64,000 nt of DNA from Limnephilus marmoratus (lineage: Eukaryota; Arthropoda; Insecta; Trichoptera; Limnephilidae), in assembly GCA_917880885.1 (NCBI GenBank), contig OU862915.1, forward strand, positions 37,642,676-37,706,675, read 5' to 3'. The position numbers and the translations under genes were made by a program. Of the stretch, positions 40,101 to 55,100 are shown in pieces. Each line of letters begins with the position of its first letter. Within the stretch, counting starts at the first letter, position 1. Below the pieces are notes generated by a model, which was given only the letters and a program-made list of their open reading frames with translations, searched no databases and had not been told where the DNA came from.

Positions 40101-43100
40101 TAATTGGACTAAGTTCCTATCGTCGCTTGCTTCGCCTCCACATTTGGGAAATAGTGTAGCCCACCGGCATCTCGTTCACTTCGCCCACAGATCATAACTG
40201 CATAAAGTGCAACCTATAATCATGGAATAGGGAAGCTTAACTCAAAATTACTCCAGCAACCACCAGCTCCAGCGCCGTAACTCGTTCGGTTAAATTTGAA
40301 AGAAGGAAATTTGCTAAATAATAAAAGCAGAGCGCGTCGCGCGTGATGTCTGAATACCTACTGACGGTCTCGTTCAATCGCAAATACTAAAGATTTGAGC
40401 TAAAATGTAAATTTCGTATAAAATATACCTAATCGTAAAGTACTATATACCTAATCATAAGGTACTTCCAAATGTGAGTTTCAACAAAGTCAAAGCTAGC
40501 TTATGTAGGCCTCTACATAACAGTTTGGTGTCGGTTTTTTTATTATTTTGGGATTGGGAATTTTAATTGTATAAAATTTGTTAGTCACCATGCAATGCAT
40601 CGTTTTTTCAAACCGATATACCCAGTACGTACCTTGCCTAACAAATATCTTCAATTACTGAGTAAATTCTAAAGTATATTTGAGAATAGGTATTCCTAAT
40701 GTAACGTAATTTATTATATCCAACTAAACCCCCAACATAGTCTTCCCGATGTAATGTCTCGCAACACAATCGTAAGATACATGACTATCTCTTGTCCGTT
40801 AAAATTGACAAAACCTCTCCAAAAGACTTCTTTAGCACCGTTGTTATTTTAAACTCGATAGATCGAAAAGTAGCGACGCCAAACAGAGAGACAACACGTA
40901 CCTCCATAGGATTTATTCTGCCGGAGAATGAGGCACTTCAGTCGGTCTCCTCTTTGTGTGGTGCTTCGCAGCCTCCCCACCCTTGCCTCCTTTGGTTTTC
41001 TGAAGGTTTCACTTCTACCGCGTGTAAACTGCACAACTTTGATCTTTTGTTTCTAAAATGCTGACAGCTGGTTTTCTAAATGGAAGCTTCTTTAACACCG
41101 TTGTGATTTGAAACTAGATGAAACGGAAACGAGCGACACTAAACACATCTATAGGGTTTATTATTTTAGTGAAAGAGATACTTTAATCGGCCTCCTCTTT
41201 CTGAAGTGCTTCGTGGCCTATCTATCTGCTCTTCGTGCGATGCTTCGTAGAATAAAATTGAACTAATTTTAGCACTTTGTAACGATATTAAAATGAATAA
41301 ATCCCACAATTAACGTATTAAATTCGTCATTCTCCCGACGTTTAGTTTTCTGTAGGTTTCACCTCTACCGCAAGTGAATTGCACTCTGGTTCCGCACATC
41401 CCATCAATAGAAGGAAGTCTTAAGATTTATGACCCAAACCGAAACAAACGCGCCCCTCACTTCAAAATATCCCAGCATGACCTTGGGTAGGTACACGCTC
41501 CGAACCAAATGAATATGAATCTTTTCTGCAAGGTCCGCATTAAATATGTAACGCAATTTGTAATAAAGTAATTTTTTTGTTTCTAAAATGCTGACGGCTG
41601 GTTTTCTAAATGGAAGCTTCTTTAACACCGTCGTGATTTGAATCTAGTCTGCAAGGTCCGCACTAAATATGTAAATAAACTTACCCGAATCCTGCATGCT
41701 GCACAATACACTGAAAGCACTCTTGAAAACACAACCCATATCCACAAACCGTCATGCACTTTCGCAAAACACAAAACGCATGCAATTATTAGTTTCAATT
41801 GCATCTGCCAAGCCCAAATTTCGCGCCGAGGATAAGATATCTCTGTCTTATGACTTTTCCTATTTATAAAACTCAATTTTCTGAATAAATTCTGCCAATA
41901 AACGAATTATCTAGCCGCGACTCTGAAACACGACCGTCTTCGAGACCGAAATTACCCTCCCTGTTTCTTATTTAAAATTTGATTTATCCCTTTAAATTTT
42001 GTCAGTAAATGAATTTGACTTTGTTTTATGCGCCCTAACTACCGTTATTGTTCCCTATATAACTGCGACTCTGAAAATCCGTTCGTCCCCGAGACCGAAT
42101 CTACCCTGACTTCCACGCACTCTCATAACTGTCTCCCTCCTCTAAACCGAACGCTAGGACGATCTTCTCCTCACTCCTTTTATTTAAAATTTGACTATCC
42201 GCGTTAATTTTGTCAATTAAAAAGGGCTGTTTTGACTTTGTTTTATGCGCCCTAACTACCGTTATCATTCCCTGCAACTTTGAAACACGTCCGTCTCCGA
42301 GACCGAAATTACCCTGACTGTCCTTTCAAAAAACTCTCCCCTGGTTTCCTGTCCCCATTTCATCTCCCGTGTGTGGCCCTTGGCTCCACAGTTTTTTTTA
42401 TTTATTACCTACTTTTCTAAAATCCCTTCAAAATTCGTTAATTCCCATAGCGATATATCCAACTTAATCGACCAGCCTGTCAAATTTTATCATCAGTTTT
42501 GGAGAATTCTGACGCTGTTCCATGTTCTTTAGTTTTTTGTCGCAGTTCCAGAACTTCAAAATAGTAATTAATTATCTGTATTTGAAAAGCTAGAACGTAT
42601 CCCGGTCACACGTGGTACCGTTTTGTAAGAAATGTTGCATTCCTTTCGTATATTTTTTGTGGCTTTTGCTGGGGTCGCCTGTATAACCCATAAATCGGAC
42701 TCGTAGGTACTTGTGTTTCAGAAATTATTTCAGCGCTCTTTAGAAAACGGCGCCATAGAAATCATCCACGTAATTATTAATCATTATTATCACGGCGAGT
42801 TCATCACAATACATTTCAGTGATTCATTTTTATTTATATGGATTGCAAATTACATCGTAAAATAATATTTCAAAGTGTTAAAATAATACAAAACATGCAA
42901 CAAGCGTACAATATGCAAAATGCGCTTATCACCATCTTTTTCAAACACAAACAATGTTCATTGTGTTGTCTTTGTCATGGACATAACCCAAACGTACTTT
43001 ACTTAGACAGTGCAGTGCCATCTCGTTTATTATACGGCATCTGTAGAGACAGAAGATATTATATATAGTACTGCACAATTGACAAATTGACCCGGTGTAG

Positions 43101-46100
43101 ATATTTTATTTTCAATTTGGTAGGCGGGAACCAACACCTCTGCCATAGGTCACCCTAAGTGGTTTGCGGTGTTTGGTGACTTAGCAGGGGTGCTCGGGTT
43201 CATGGAGTGAGGTTTGTCCGGATCTTGGCAGCGGATGGATGCATCTGCCTGAGACCTTTTGACCTCTCCAGCAGGACTCTCTCGGAACATAGCCTTACAT
43301 CGCATTGGGCGGGATAGATTCAAATGTCTGTCACTCCTGGACCGCCGACCCTCAGATTCCTACCCACCCCTCATACCCTTTTTCCTTCTGAGAACTTCCT
43401 CATTCATTTCCTAGGCATTATTTATTAGGCCTAGAAGGGAATTATTTTCCTCAGGGACTCCTCTGTGGAGCTAATGTAAAAATATAGATGCTTGTGGAAT
43501 GAGAGCTTTTAATTGAATGTTGTCAGCTTTTGACAGTGAAGTGTTCACATTAATTAAAAACTAGCTGACCCGGCCACACGTTGCTGTAGCTAATGAAACA
43601 CAACGCCATCTACTGGATGGTTACCCAACCTTTATAACCACTGCCATCTGTTTATTTGCATACAAATCAATTCCACACCGCCCGCTTGCCAGCCCGTTAT
43701 TCTTCTTTAATTATATATTTAAACAAAACCTTGACAAATTATACCTATACCTAAACCTTCCTCACGAATCACTCTATCTATTGGTGAAAACCGCATGAAA
43801 ATCCATTCAGTAGTTTTCGAGTTTATCGCAAGCAGACAGACGCGACGGAGGACTTTAATTTATAATATGTAGAGATTTGACCAGTTGTTTGATATTTTAC
43901 ACTATTGTTTTATAATTTAGAGGGTCAATGACCAATTGACATAAGGGGGCGGCTGCCTCTGGTTACAGCACTTTACAGATAAACAATCAAAAGCTGCTTT
44001 ATGCATGTAAATTCATTGTTATTACTTATTATTAACAGGCAACATTGCTGGTTACAACGGTGTGTTTGTGTGTGGGTCCCCCGGGATGTGGGTGCTCCTC
44101 CCCCCTCGGGGGGAGCTGCGCTGCCACCCGCACACCAACACACTCGCCGACTCCAGTAGCTACGTGGCCCTCTTTGCCCCCTTCAACAACGTCAACTGCG
44201 CGCAGGGATTCCTCTACTTCAACATTCAGGTAAATATTTTCATTCATACATCTTACAAACGATCTTGGTAAACGTCTGAGTTTATTTTTGAGGCAATTTT
44301 GAGCACAATTTAGGAAGCTAGTACGGGTACAACCCTGCTACAGGACAGGCCAAATGGTTTCCTATGTTTGGTGACTTAGCAAGGGTTACCCGGGTTCATG
44401 GGGTGAGGTTTGTCTAGGTCTTGGCGGGCACAGGACTATCTCGACCCATAGTTTTGTACCCACAGTAGGAGGGATGGATTCATAGATCTGTTAATCCTGG
44501 ACACATTGACCCCCAGATTCCTACCCACCCGTCATACCTTTTTCCTTCCCAGTGCTTCCTCTCCTTCCTTTCCCTATTTTTTCAGGCATTCCTAACTCCA
44601 TACTTGTCTTCTCTACCCAATATACAATTCAATTTGTCAATATTTTTCTATAAAAAAATTATCTTGCCTTCGGATTTTACTTTGACTAGATTAGTTAAAA
44701 AGAAGTATTGGCTGCGTGTTGGCCTTAACAAAAATATTTATTTATTAATTGAAGTTTCTTGCACTACGGGAAGAGTTTGTAACTGAATTACTCATTTATT
44801 TATCCCATTTCACTAATTGATTGCCTGATCGACTGGTTTTTACTATTGCAATTTCTCATAAATAACATTGCAGATTCTAGACACTATTATTTATTTATTT
44901 ATTTATTTATTTTTCATGTTCTCCGTAAAACGGTTATTCACCAATACATTATGGAGAAGATTACAAATTAGACAAAAAGTATAGCAAAACACATAAAAAG
45001 GTCAGTTTCACTACTTTGTGACATACGTCAAAAGTTAATTGTTAAACTGCCTGTAGGTTACATTAAAAATGTCAATGGTCAATGCAGACTCGTTGAGCAG
45101 TTCAGTCGCTCTGTTGACTGGCGCGTTCTGATAGGCAGAAGTCCTCGCTTTTGGAGCATAAAAAAGGGTATGGGACCTTCCACGAGTATACTTGTCTGGA
45201 ACATATAAGTTAATTTCTTTCAAAATAGGTGGATTATGTATAGTTCCAGAGATTATCTTAAAAAAATGTTTTCCTAAAAATATTTTTCGGCGGGCTTCTA
45301 ATGTATTAAGATCGAGCATTCCTGCTAAGAATAAGGATGGATACAGGAAAGGGTAGTACATATATTCCCTCATATATAGGTAACGCATGAATCTCTTTTG
45401 TACTTTTTCTATTTCGAGAATATGGTTTTGCTCAGAAGGGGCCCAAATAATGGAGCTATATTCCAAGATACTGCGAACAAGTGTTTCATACGTTCTTCTA
45501 ATATACTATGCTCCCAGTCAGTCTTTACATTGAATTTGGTTCTGCAGTCCAACTTGTTTGAATTGAAACAATGTTTTTATTATTTATTCAGTTAGATTGG
45601 CATATATTTGGTTATAATTAGGGGTGCAACTTTAGCATAGGGAGTGTGGCGAACCCATCGCTCAGGGAGTGGAAATACAAACCTACAATAGCCATCCCAA
45701 GCCAAGGTGTGATTTACCGTGCTCAGGTTGAATGTTCTGTGAAACAGTGTCACGAACGGTGCCTCTCGCATCTCGGAGTATTTAAACCTTACTCCAGCAC
45801 TCTGGGCTCTGCTGGAATGGACCTTCTATTTCCCTAGTCACTCGTGGGACAAATAAAAAATTGGGCCATTCGAAAACTAGGGGCCTTTTGGGAACCTAGG
45901 AGCGCTGAGGCCACCTCTGTGAACTTTCTTCCTAGGGCCTGTAGGAGGAACCAAGAGGAGAAGCCGTGGAGAGCAGAGCTGAGTCCACCTCTTCCGGCTC
46001 GAGGCCTTTGTGGAACCAAGGAGGAGTGAAGTGGAGAGATGATATCCTCTTCCCATGTGGGGCCTTCAGGGAACCATGTAGGAATGAAGAGGAGAAATGA

Positions 46101-49100
46101 GACCATCTCTGTGAACTCTTCCCATGTAGGGCCTTTAGGGAACCAAGGAGGAGTGAAGAGGAGAAATGAAGTCCTCTTCCCTCCTGGGACCCTCGGGGAA
46201 CCAAGGTGGGGTGAGCTCTTCCCTTGTGGGGCCTTTAGGGAATTAAAGGGAAGTGAACTCTCCGTCGTGTAACCTTCGGGGAACTAAGGAGTGGAGAGGA
46301 GATATGGAGCCCTCTTCCAAGGAGGAGTGAAGAGGAGAAATAAGACCTGGGAAGACACATTATCGAACCAGAAGATATAGTTTATTGTTATTGTTAAAGG
46401 ATTGAGGTAAAATGGGAGATAGCCCAATGGGCCTATGGCCTAAGTGCTCACGGGAACTAATCATAAACCGTCTATGCAAAAAAAAGGGTGCAACAGAAGT
46501 GGAATGGTATTATAAATAGCAACTATAAACATAAAATTTTTTGTTACATTAATATGTTAACTTTTCAGTCGGAGTTAAAAATTTGCATCCTCCCGACCCA
46601 TCTGTCATATGATGCGCCCTGGCCCGTGCGTAAAGTGCCCCTCCGTAGCAGCCCGCACTTTGTCACATATCACCTGGAGTCCCGGACGTACTGTATTGTC
46701 ACCTCCATCGCCGCGCCGTCTCAGAGTTACTACAAATTCAACGGGGAGGATAAAGAGCTGTCGACGGAAACCAATAAAGGAGACAGGTGGGTTAATCTGA
46801 TGGTTTATATCTGTCTGAACTCCCGTACTCGTCTGCAAACTGTAACCATAATCATTACAAAAAATCATAGTGTGTATGCAATCAAAAGGCAGTTTACACC
46901 CGCTCTCTGTTATGTCATAGTGGTGTGAACATTGTATGGCATGTGAAATAGTATAACTTGCCGGGGATATACCATGCTATAACGTCGAGAGAATTTATTA
47001 ATAATAACACTTGGCGATAATGATTGGATTTATTTGTAACTTTTTACATATTAGGTACAAGTTAAAAGATCAACCGTGACAATAATTCAGAAGGATTTAG
47101 ATTGACAAAATACATGTACCATCGACACTGATACAGAAACAACAATGGCGTGGTTGAAAGATTCTCAGAACGTCTGGTGTAGCAAGTGTGTGGAGAAATA
47201 ATGATACCACTGTGAAAATAGTTGGTTCGCCACATATTGAGTCGCTACGATTGCATACACCTAGTTACTGTGTTTTCAGCGGTTCGCAGATGAGTAAGGG
47301 GCTTAAAATCTAACTGTATTTTTTTACATCTTTTTTTCTAGAGGGAGGGAAGTAACTGAATCTAATGTAATATTTTTTTATTAAATCAATATTTAGATTG
47401 GAGTATTTCTGATTTCCGATTGATTGCTGAAACTACGCATGTTTGACTTTATATTTTTGCAAGATACACTGTTTCTGCTGTCTTGGGACTAAAAAAATTA
47501 AGATTTTTTGATTGAGTAATTTCACAGCACATATAACATGCACGTAACAAACATATTGATTCATTTAAAACATCAGACATCAGATGGGAACATTGTGTTT
47601 GTTCTACGGGTATTTTGATGGAAGATGCTCCAAAGAACTAATATTGCTTTGGTACCTTTGGCAGTGGTGAACAGTCTGGAGAAATTTCAAGTTTGCTTAA
47701 CATTTTTTACAAAGTTGACATTTTCCTCAAGAGAATATGTTTTTTTATACAACTCATTTGTGGCTCAATAGCTCCTACCTGAAAACACTTGTTGACTTTT
47801 GTGTTTATTCACTCCTAAACTATTTGTACGATAATTAATAATTCACAGTGGAAGATGCCCTCTAATACCTGGTAAAAGACCACAACGGCTTTAGCCGTAT
47901 CGGTTACCATATCTGATCAGCCAGGAATATCTCCACCTTCTTCCCCATCTCCTTCCCCTCCTCACACCCCTCAGCCTCACAACATATCCCAATTGGGAAT
48001 GCCAAAGCAGTTGGGATTCTTGATAACTGTGATGTTCTCCAATCTCTTTGATTGGGATTATTTGATGTAACATTGACACTTGATGGAGTCTTCAACAAAG
48101 CTTGTGTTTCGTCGAGATTGCAAATCTTGTTTATTTACGTTATTGTGTTTTACAATGAATATCTACTTGGCCTCAAGCGACCGTTCCTATCGATTCTAGA
48201 AAAGGTTCTGATTTGAGTCCGCTCGACTGCCTCTACATACTATTTTCAACCATCTTCATAAAACGTTCGGGGCTAGTTCCGAATCGGGTGACATCTCTTT
48301 TGATAAGTCAGAACCAAATACTTTCGTAAATGAATGCCATCTCTTGTGATAAGTCAGAACTACACTAAATCCTTGTATTATTTACTTCTAGATTCCCGTT
48401 CCCGCTCCAGGACAGATTCTCGGTGATGCTGTTTTCCCCGGTTTCGTGGGAAATCATCCCCAACACCAAGATAGAACTGGAGGAGTGGGAACACGTCACC
48501 TGCTTGAAGAATGTAAACCTCGCTCACGAGGGAACAAGGTTACTACCAATTTATTCTTAATTATTTTTAATATTATTACCACAGTACATATTTCACACAT
48601 TTATTTTTTGTGAGATTTATTTTCCAAGGGTAATAAATAGTGTTTTTTCTTTTTTGCAGAACTGGTCTTAGAGGATATATTGTCTTAGGAACAAATTACA
48701 ACTACGGTGAAGATATCACTTCTAGAGGAAGGGTAAATATTTTTGATAATACAAATACAGGGTGTAACAGCTTGTACTCGAAGGATTTTAACCAGAGATT
48801 TCTGAAAATATTTTGAAGTACAAAAAGTTTACATTGTTTTGCTGCCTGATGATGTTTTTTACTGCAAAAATGCTTAGGAATCGCTGTTACACCATGTGTA
48901 CTTCAACTTGAATTCTTTCTTGAATAAATGATCAATTTATTTGACCTGTCTGATGTCTAGGAATCGAAAGATGAAATTGTGAATTGGTGACAATAGTTAA
49001 GTTTCTTTCAAATCGCTATTGATCAGATTTTCCATTCAGTGATGTTACTATACTAGTCCCAGCCATAGATCGCATGCGGTTTCTTCTTTCTAGTATCTTC

Positions 49101-52100
49101 CGTCTTTTTCGTTTTCAAACAAGACTCATGGAAGTAAGAGGATGAATGTCGATGATGTCCATATAAGCTCACGCTAGTTTACTCAATATGTATGAATATC
49201 CATTTAAGTGCTATGATAATGTATATATGCATGTCCGTATTGCAGATTCTGATCTATGACGTGATCGAAGTAGTCCCGGAGCCAGGACAGCCCCTGACGA
49301 AGAATCGCTTCAAGGAAATTTACGCCAAGGAACAGAAAGGACCGGTTTCCGCCCTGGCACAAGTAGCAGGATTCTTAGTGTCAGCTGTAGGTCAAAAGGT
49401 AAAGCTTTTTTTTAACAAATAACTTGCATCGGTAGTTGGCCGCTTTACATCTCATTGTAGCTTAACCACTCAGCAACGTAAGCAGATATACATGTTAATA
49501 TGAAAATAGCAGTCAAGTACAATAAGCGTGTTTTCACGTCAACGCATATGTTTCCACAGAAATCGTTATAACTCTGTTATTGCTCTAGTGACATCCCTAA
49601 AACAAAAAGTAAAAGGTCGATAATGAATCAAGCTGCACATTACTATACAAGTTGTCCATAGAAATACATAAAAAGACCTATTCTGCCAGACACACGGTTG
49701 ACACATATTTTACTCGCCAAATCGCCTAGGGGCTGCTTGACATTGTTAATTTTTGTTAAATATTCTTGTATGAAATGATAAAAAAAGTGAGGTGACTAAA
49801 TTATTTATTATACATTTATACAATAAAATAAGTATTGTTTTTTACAAAATCCGTGTTTTTAGTACCGTTTTCACATAAAAAACATCACATATTTACAATT
49901 TTTTTATGTTTGCATTCTAAATTTTAATATTTACAAATGTTAATATTTATTTGTAACAACAATTTGAAAGCTTATTTCACAACCTTTCAAAAACAGTATT
50001 TTAGTATTCGGCTACGTTCAGAAATGTTTCATTTATAGAACTTTAATTGTGAAGTAGAAATAACACAAAGTTTTTATAAATCTGACAGTTCGTTTAAGAC
50101 AAAAACTTGCACAATTGCAAAATACCTGAGTGGTTAACAAATAACTTGCGTCGGTAGTTGGCCGCTTTGTGTCTAATTGTAGCATTAAAACAATTATTTG
50201 CTCTATCTGATGTAAACATTTCACTGGGACTGCAAGATCTTAGTAACCGAAACAATTGTCCATAAGCGGTGTTGTATTGAACATTTATGGCATTTCATTA
50301 TGCTTCAAAATAATGCAGACATTTGTACAGAAGGCATTGAAAATATGCACGATTGAATTTGGCAGACACTTCTCTTCTGGAGCCTCAAAATACCTGAAAA
50401 AACCTTCAACTCTGCAGAAATGGGTTGTCTGTTTGATAGATTCTCCTATTTTAACAAACTGATTGCGATCTTTAGAGCACAGGCGTCAGGTGGGAATGCT
50501 ATACTTGTTCTACTAGTTTTTTAATGGAAGATGCTCCGAGAAACTACCGCCATTGATTCCTTTGGCCACATGCCAAACATGCCAAACGAGTAGCCAACAT
50601 TTGTTTATACTTGACATTTATCACATCAGAACTGGTCGGAGCCGGCCTCTTGTTTCCTCCCTCCTACTACATTGGTCTCTTCAAGATTCAGGTTTATTTC
50701 TTCTTTCCTCAAAAAGACCCTTCACACAGCATCCCTAAAGATGACATAGGCCCTGAGTGAAATTATTTCCCCCAGTGTGGAGTTAATGTTTAAGAATATC
50801 AGAGTGCATTTCACACGCAGTTGAAGTGAAAGTGAAACTAGAAATTCGCTAGATGTCGCTTTCTATTCTTTTGCCTCTTTATTTTAATGTGGTTTGAAGA
50901 TTGGATATTGATTTACAAAAATAAAAATCTTTATTTTTTTTGATTTCTTAGGATTCGAACCTCTGTTGGCTGGATTTCTCTGTCCGCTGAGATTTATTTA
51001 GCGATGCGCTATACCGCTATGCTGCCGGACGCTCGAGCGGAGTTGTGAATTTACCGGATTATATTAGAGCTGAGGACCCGCCATGTAATAAATTTTAGTG
51101 ACACATTTCCGTTTCATCCAAATTTCAAATCACTAACGGGGCTAAAGAAGTTTAAAAAATTAATATGGTTTTTGTCTAATATAATTTACCATTCTTTTGT
51201 GATTTTTTTCTTTTTAGATCTACATCTGGCAGTTGAAAGACAATGACTTGGTGGGTGTGGCCTTCATAGACACGCAGGTGTACGTGCACAGGATCCTGGC
51301 GGTGAAGAGCATGCTGCTGGCTGCCGACGTGTACAGGTCCGTGGCGCTCATGAGGTTCCAGGAGAATCACCGCACCCTGTCGCTGGCGGCAAGGGACATG
51401 AGGACTGTTCAGGTGGGAAAATACTAATTACCGTTTACGATGACAATGCTTTTATGAAAACGTATTACATTTAAAGATTTAACCCCTCAGGCCTCGGGCG
51501 TATTTTGTCATAAGGTCAAAATATTTCCGCTTTGTAATAAAAAAATTTTTAAAGCATATTTCATCACCTTTCAAAAACAGTTTTTAGTTTTTGGATACAT
51601 TTAGAAATATTCCATTTATTTGGATTTTACCGCAAAGCGGCAATATTTTGTCATGACAGAATATGTCTTAATAGAATGCAAATTAGAAAATTAGAAGTTA
51701 ATTTTGTGTTTTGTGTTAACAGATTTTCGACATGGAGTTCTTGGTGGACAATACGAATCTGGGTTTCCTGGTGTCGGAGTCAGAAGGCAACTTCGTGATG
51801 TTCACTTACCAGCCAGAAGCCAGGGAGAGTTTGGGAGGTAATACATCAAATTACTTTCATATCTTTCAATTTATATACATACTTACTGTTATCCACTATG
51901 GTGGAAAAATGAACCACTTTTATTTTTCTGCAAATGACAGCGGTTCAAAATTGGACCACTTTTTCCTACCATTCGTAAAGCATTTATTGTAATTATTTAA
52001 TACATTTCCTTGGCCAGTCATTTATTTTAAAACGAAGCTATTGAAATGCTTTATCTATTATGACCGAAAAAAAGATGTTGCAGATCCGAACTTCGCAGAC

Positions 52101-55100
52101 TACTTTAGAACGATGTTAAAAATATGTTTTTTTTCACATCAAACGTTCGGACTGTTCTAGAAATTTCTAGAGGGCGAAACTTCCAGCCCTTATATCTTCA
52201 AAAGCGCGCCCTTCAGGTAAAAACAGGAGCCATCTTCGTGGATGGGGGGTAGAAGACTACCATATAGTTCTCTTGTGCCGGAGCCCTTTTCTGAGTTTTA
52301 GTATTATTATTTATGTTTAAAAGGGTTTTCTCAAAATGGAACGCAACTTCTAGTTTACTTAATCTATTCAGTGCTTCGTACATTAATTAAGTGATAATAA
52401 TACAAACTGTCACTTTACTGTTTTACCTATATTTTGTTCCTCAGGTCAACGGCTGATCAGAAAAGCGGATTACCACCTCGGTCAGAAAGTCAACTGCATG
52501 TTCCGGATAGCTTGTAGACCTGAAGAAAATGAAAACACCAACACGTCCGCTCCTACCGTCAATAACACCACCACAACTACGGTGGCCCAGTACAGCAAGG
52601 AGAAGCGGCACTGCACCATGTTTGGTTAGCTACAATATTCTTTTATTTTTAACTTAATAGTAAGAGTAAAACCTTAAATTGCAATGTTTGATCATTGAAG
52701 ACAATACTCATTAATTTAAAATTAAAAATAAATATTCATCCTTGACTTGCAGAGAAGTCAATAGATGTTGCAAATTAAATAAAAATGGATTAATTTATCC
52801 AACACACTATCTAGATAGCACTTAGTTCAAGATGATTCTTGCATAAAGATAGCAGCCAAAAAAAAGTTTGCATTTTTATTTTTTTTTATAGTGATACCTC
52901 ACAAGAGTCTCAGCTGCTCCCATCTGGAGCCAGTGAGACTATGGCATCCCCAATTGGGGTATGTTGTGAGGCTGAAGGTAGTGGGGAGGGGAAGGAGGTA
53001 GGGAAGAGGAGGGTGGGGAAGTACCTGGCTATTCAGATCTGGTCACCAAACACGGCTAATGCCATTTCAAGCAACGTTTCAATTCTGAATGGTGGTCTTA
53101 CACCAGGGCGATACTGAGAGTATTCTCCATTCTGGAACGTGCCACAAATATACTATATATTATTTTAAATGAATGAATTGTGAAATAACACAAATTATTC
53201 AAATAAAATTTATTTGCCACGCCGGGATTTGATCCCGCGACCTTCGGAATGCGAGTCAAGAGCCTTACCGATAGACTATGCCGGCCGTATGCCCTTAACT
53301 CTTGACCACGGAGGTCGTCTATGTATATACTCTTTTAAAGTTAATACATTCGTTTCACAATGTTTCTTATGTTATTTGGTTATTTTGCAGCAACTTTGGA
53401 TGGAGGTTTGGGCTATGTGCTGCCCATATCAGAGAAGGTGTACCGAAGACTTCTCATGTTGCAGAACGTTATGAATAACTACTGTTGTCATTTGGCTGGG
53501 CTGAATCCAAAAGCTCACAGGTAAACAACAATTATCTTCATCACACGTCATCCTATCCTTATCCTATTTTCCTCTTCCTCTCCTCCTCACCTACAATTAA
53601 TTTTAAGGTATAATAAAACTATATAATCTCCAAGTAACTCTAACATAGGAGACTTTTTTGGCTTGACTTAATTTAACTAGTGAAACCCTCTTAACCGGTC
53701 ACAGGCCATGCCATTTCGCAGAAATTTGCGAAACTTCACAAAAAAACACTAAAAAGGCACCATTTTGAACTTCGAATTGAGTGTTTTGTTGATTAATTTT
53801 GAGCTATTGTATATTTTATTGACTGAAAAACGTTCACAACACAATAAACTATTTACCAAAACAACATTACTTGCATTTATTACGTAAATTAATAGGTTTT
53901 ACGATGTTTTATTCGCGATACACTCATTTATTGTGACCGTTAAATTCGCGGCAATTTATGACAGCGCATTGTCATGGATGAAATCGTTTTAAAAATATTC
54001 CAGAGTAACTAGGTGAATGAAACTTTTAGCACCACCTAGAGTAATGATGGCGCAAGCGATTCTGACACTGTTCTTCATACAAATTCTGTACATAGAAGGG
54101 TCAAAATCGCAGACCAAAAGTTTTTCGTCGACAATTTTATTCAAATATTTGAATTATTTGCTCGCGCATGCGCCTATGACGCACGTGACCGTTTAAGAAG
54201 TTTTCCAAGGGACCGGAAAAAACAAACTTCATAAGCAGGAAAACCTTATATGAAGGAAAAATTGGGCCAATTTTGGGCCGAGGAACTGAGAAAACCAAAC
54301 TTCTTAAGCTACAAAACTTCTTAGGAGGGTTTCACAGTATATGTATCTCTATATTTTTATGTATAAGCTGTTCGTCTCTTACAAATAAATATACAGGGTG
54401 TAACAGAACGTACCCGAGGGATTTTAACCATCGATTCCTGACATCATATGGAGTAAAAAATGTAAATGAAATTTTGGTCTCCGATGACATTTTTAATGTT
54501 TTTTTTTTTTTTTTTTTCTACAAAAACATAAAAAAATGGTAGTTGTTGAACAGTTGGAGGCGGGGTAAGGGGTTCATCGGACGCCCGGCTGAGTGACCAG
54601 TGACGACATGCGGAAGAATTTTTTTTTTGTTTGATTTTGAAGAAAAAAAATTTGAAAAAAAAAAAAAAAGTTGTCAAAAAAAGTCACCGGAGACCAAAAT
54701 TTCATTTACATTTTTTACTCCAAATATGCTCAGGAATCGCTGGTTAAAATCCCTCGGGTACGTCCTGTTACACCCTGTATAAATAATAAATTACAGGGTG
54801 GGATTCACCTTCTTGTAAATTTTCAAATGTAACAACTATTTTCCATCCGCTAAGATCAATAGCCATTCACATCGGGGTCACCATTTTAGGAACGTTGTAT
54901 TTTAGGTGATTGGTGTATTTTGGTTGATTCAAATATGTGTAAATTTTAATTTTTTTTTTACTTTAACTGTTTTTGAGGAGAGGAAGAAGTGAACATGGGT
55001 CTTGAAGAGACTACATTGTAGGAGGGAGGAAACACAGAGGCCGGCAAATCGTTTTATAGCCGAGCTGTTGAACTCAAGAACGAATCGTAGAAATTATGTA

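Noticed and set aside
45834..46272. Overlapping frames as genes
   Set aside because: They read through a degenerate minisatellite on both strands.
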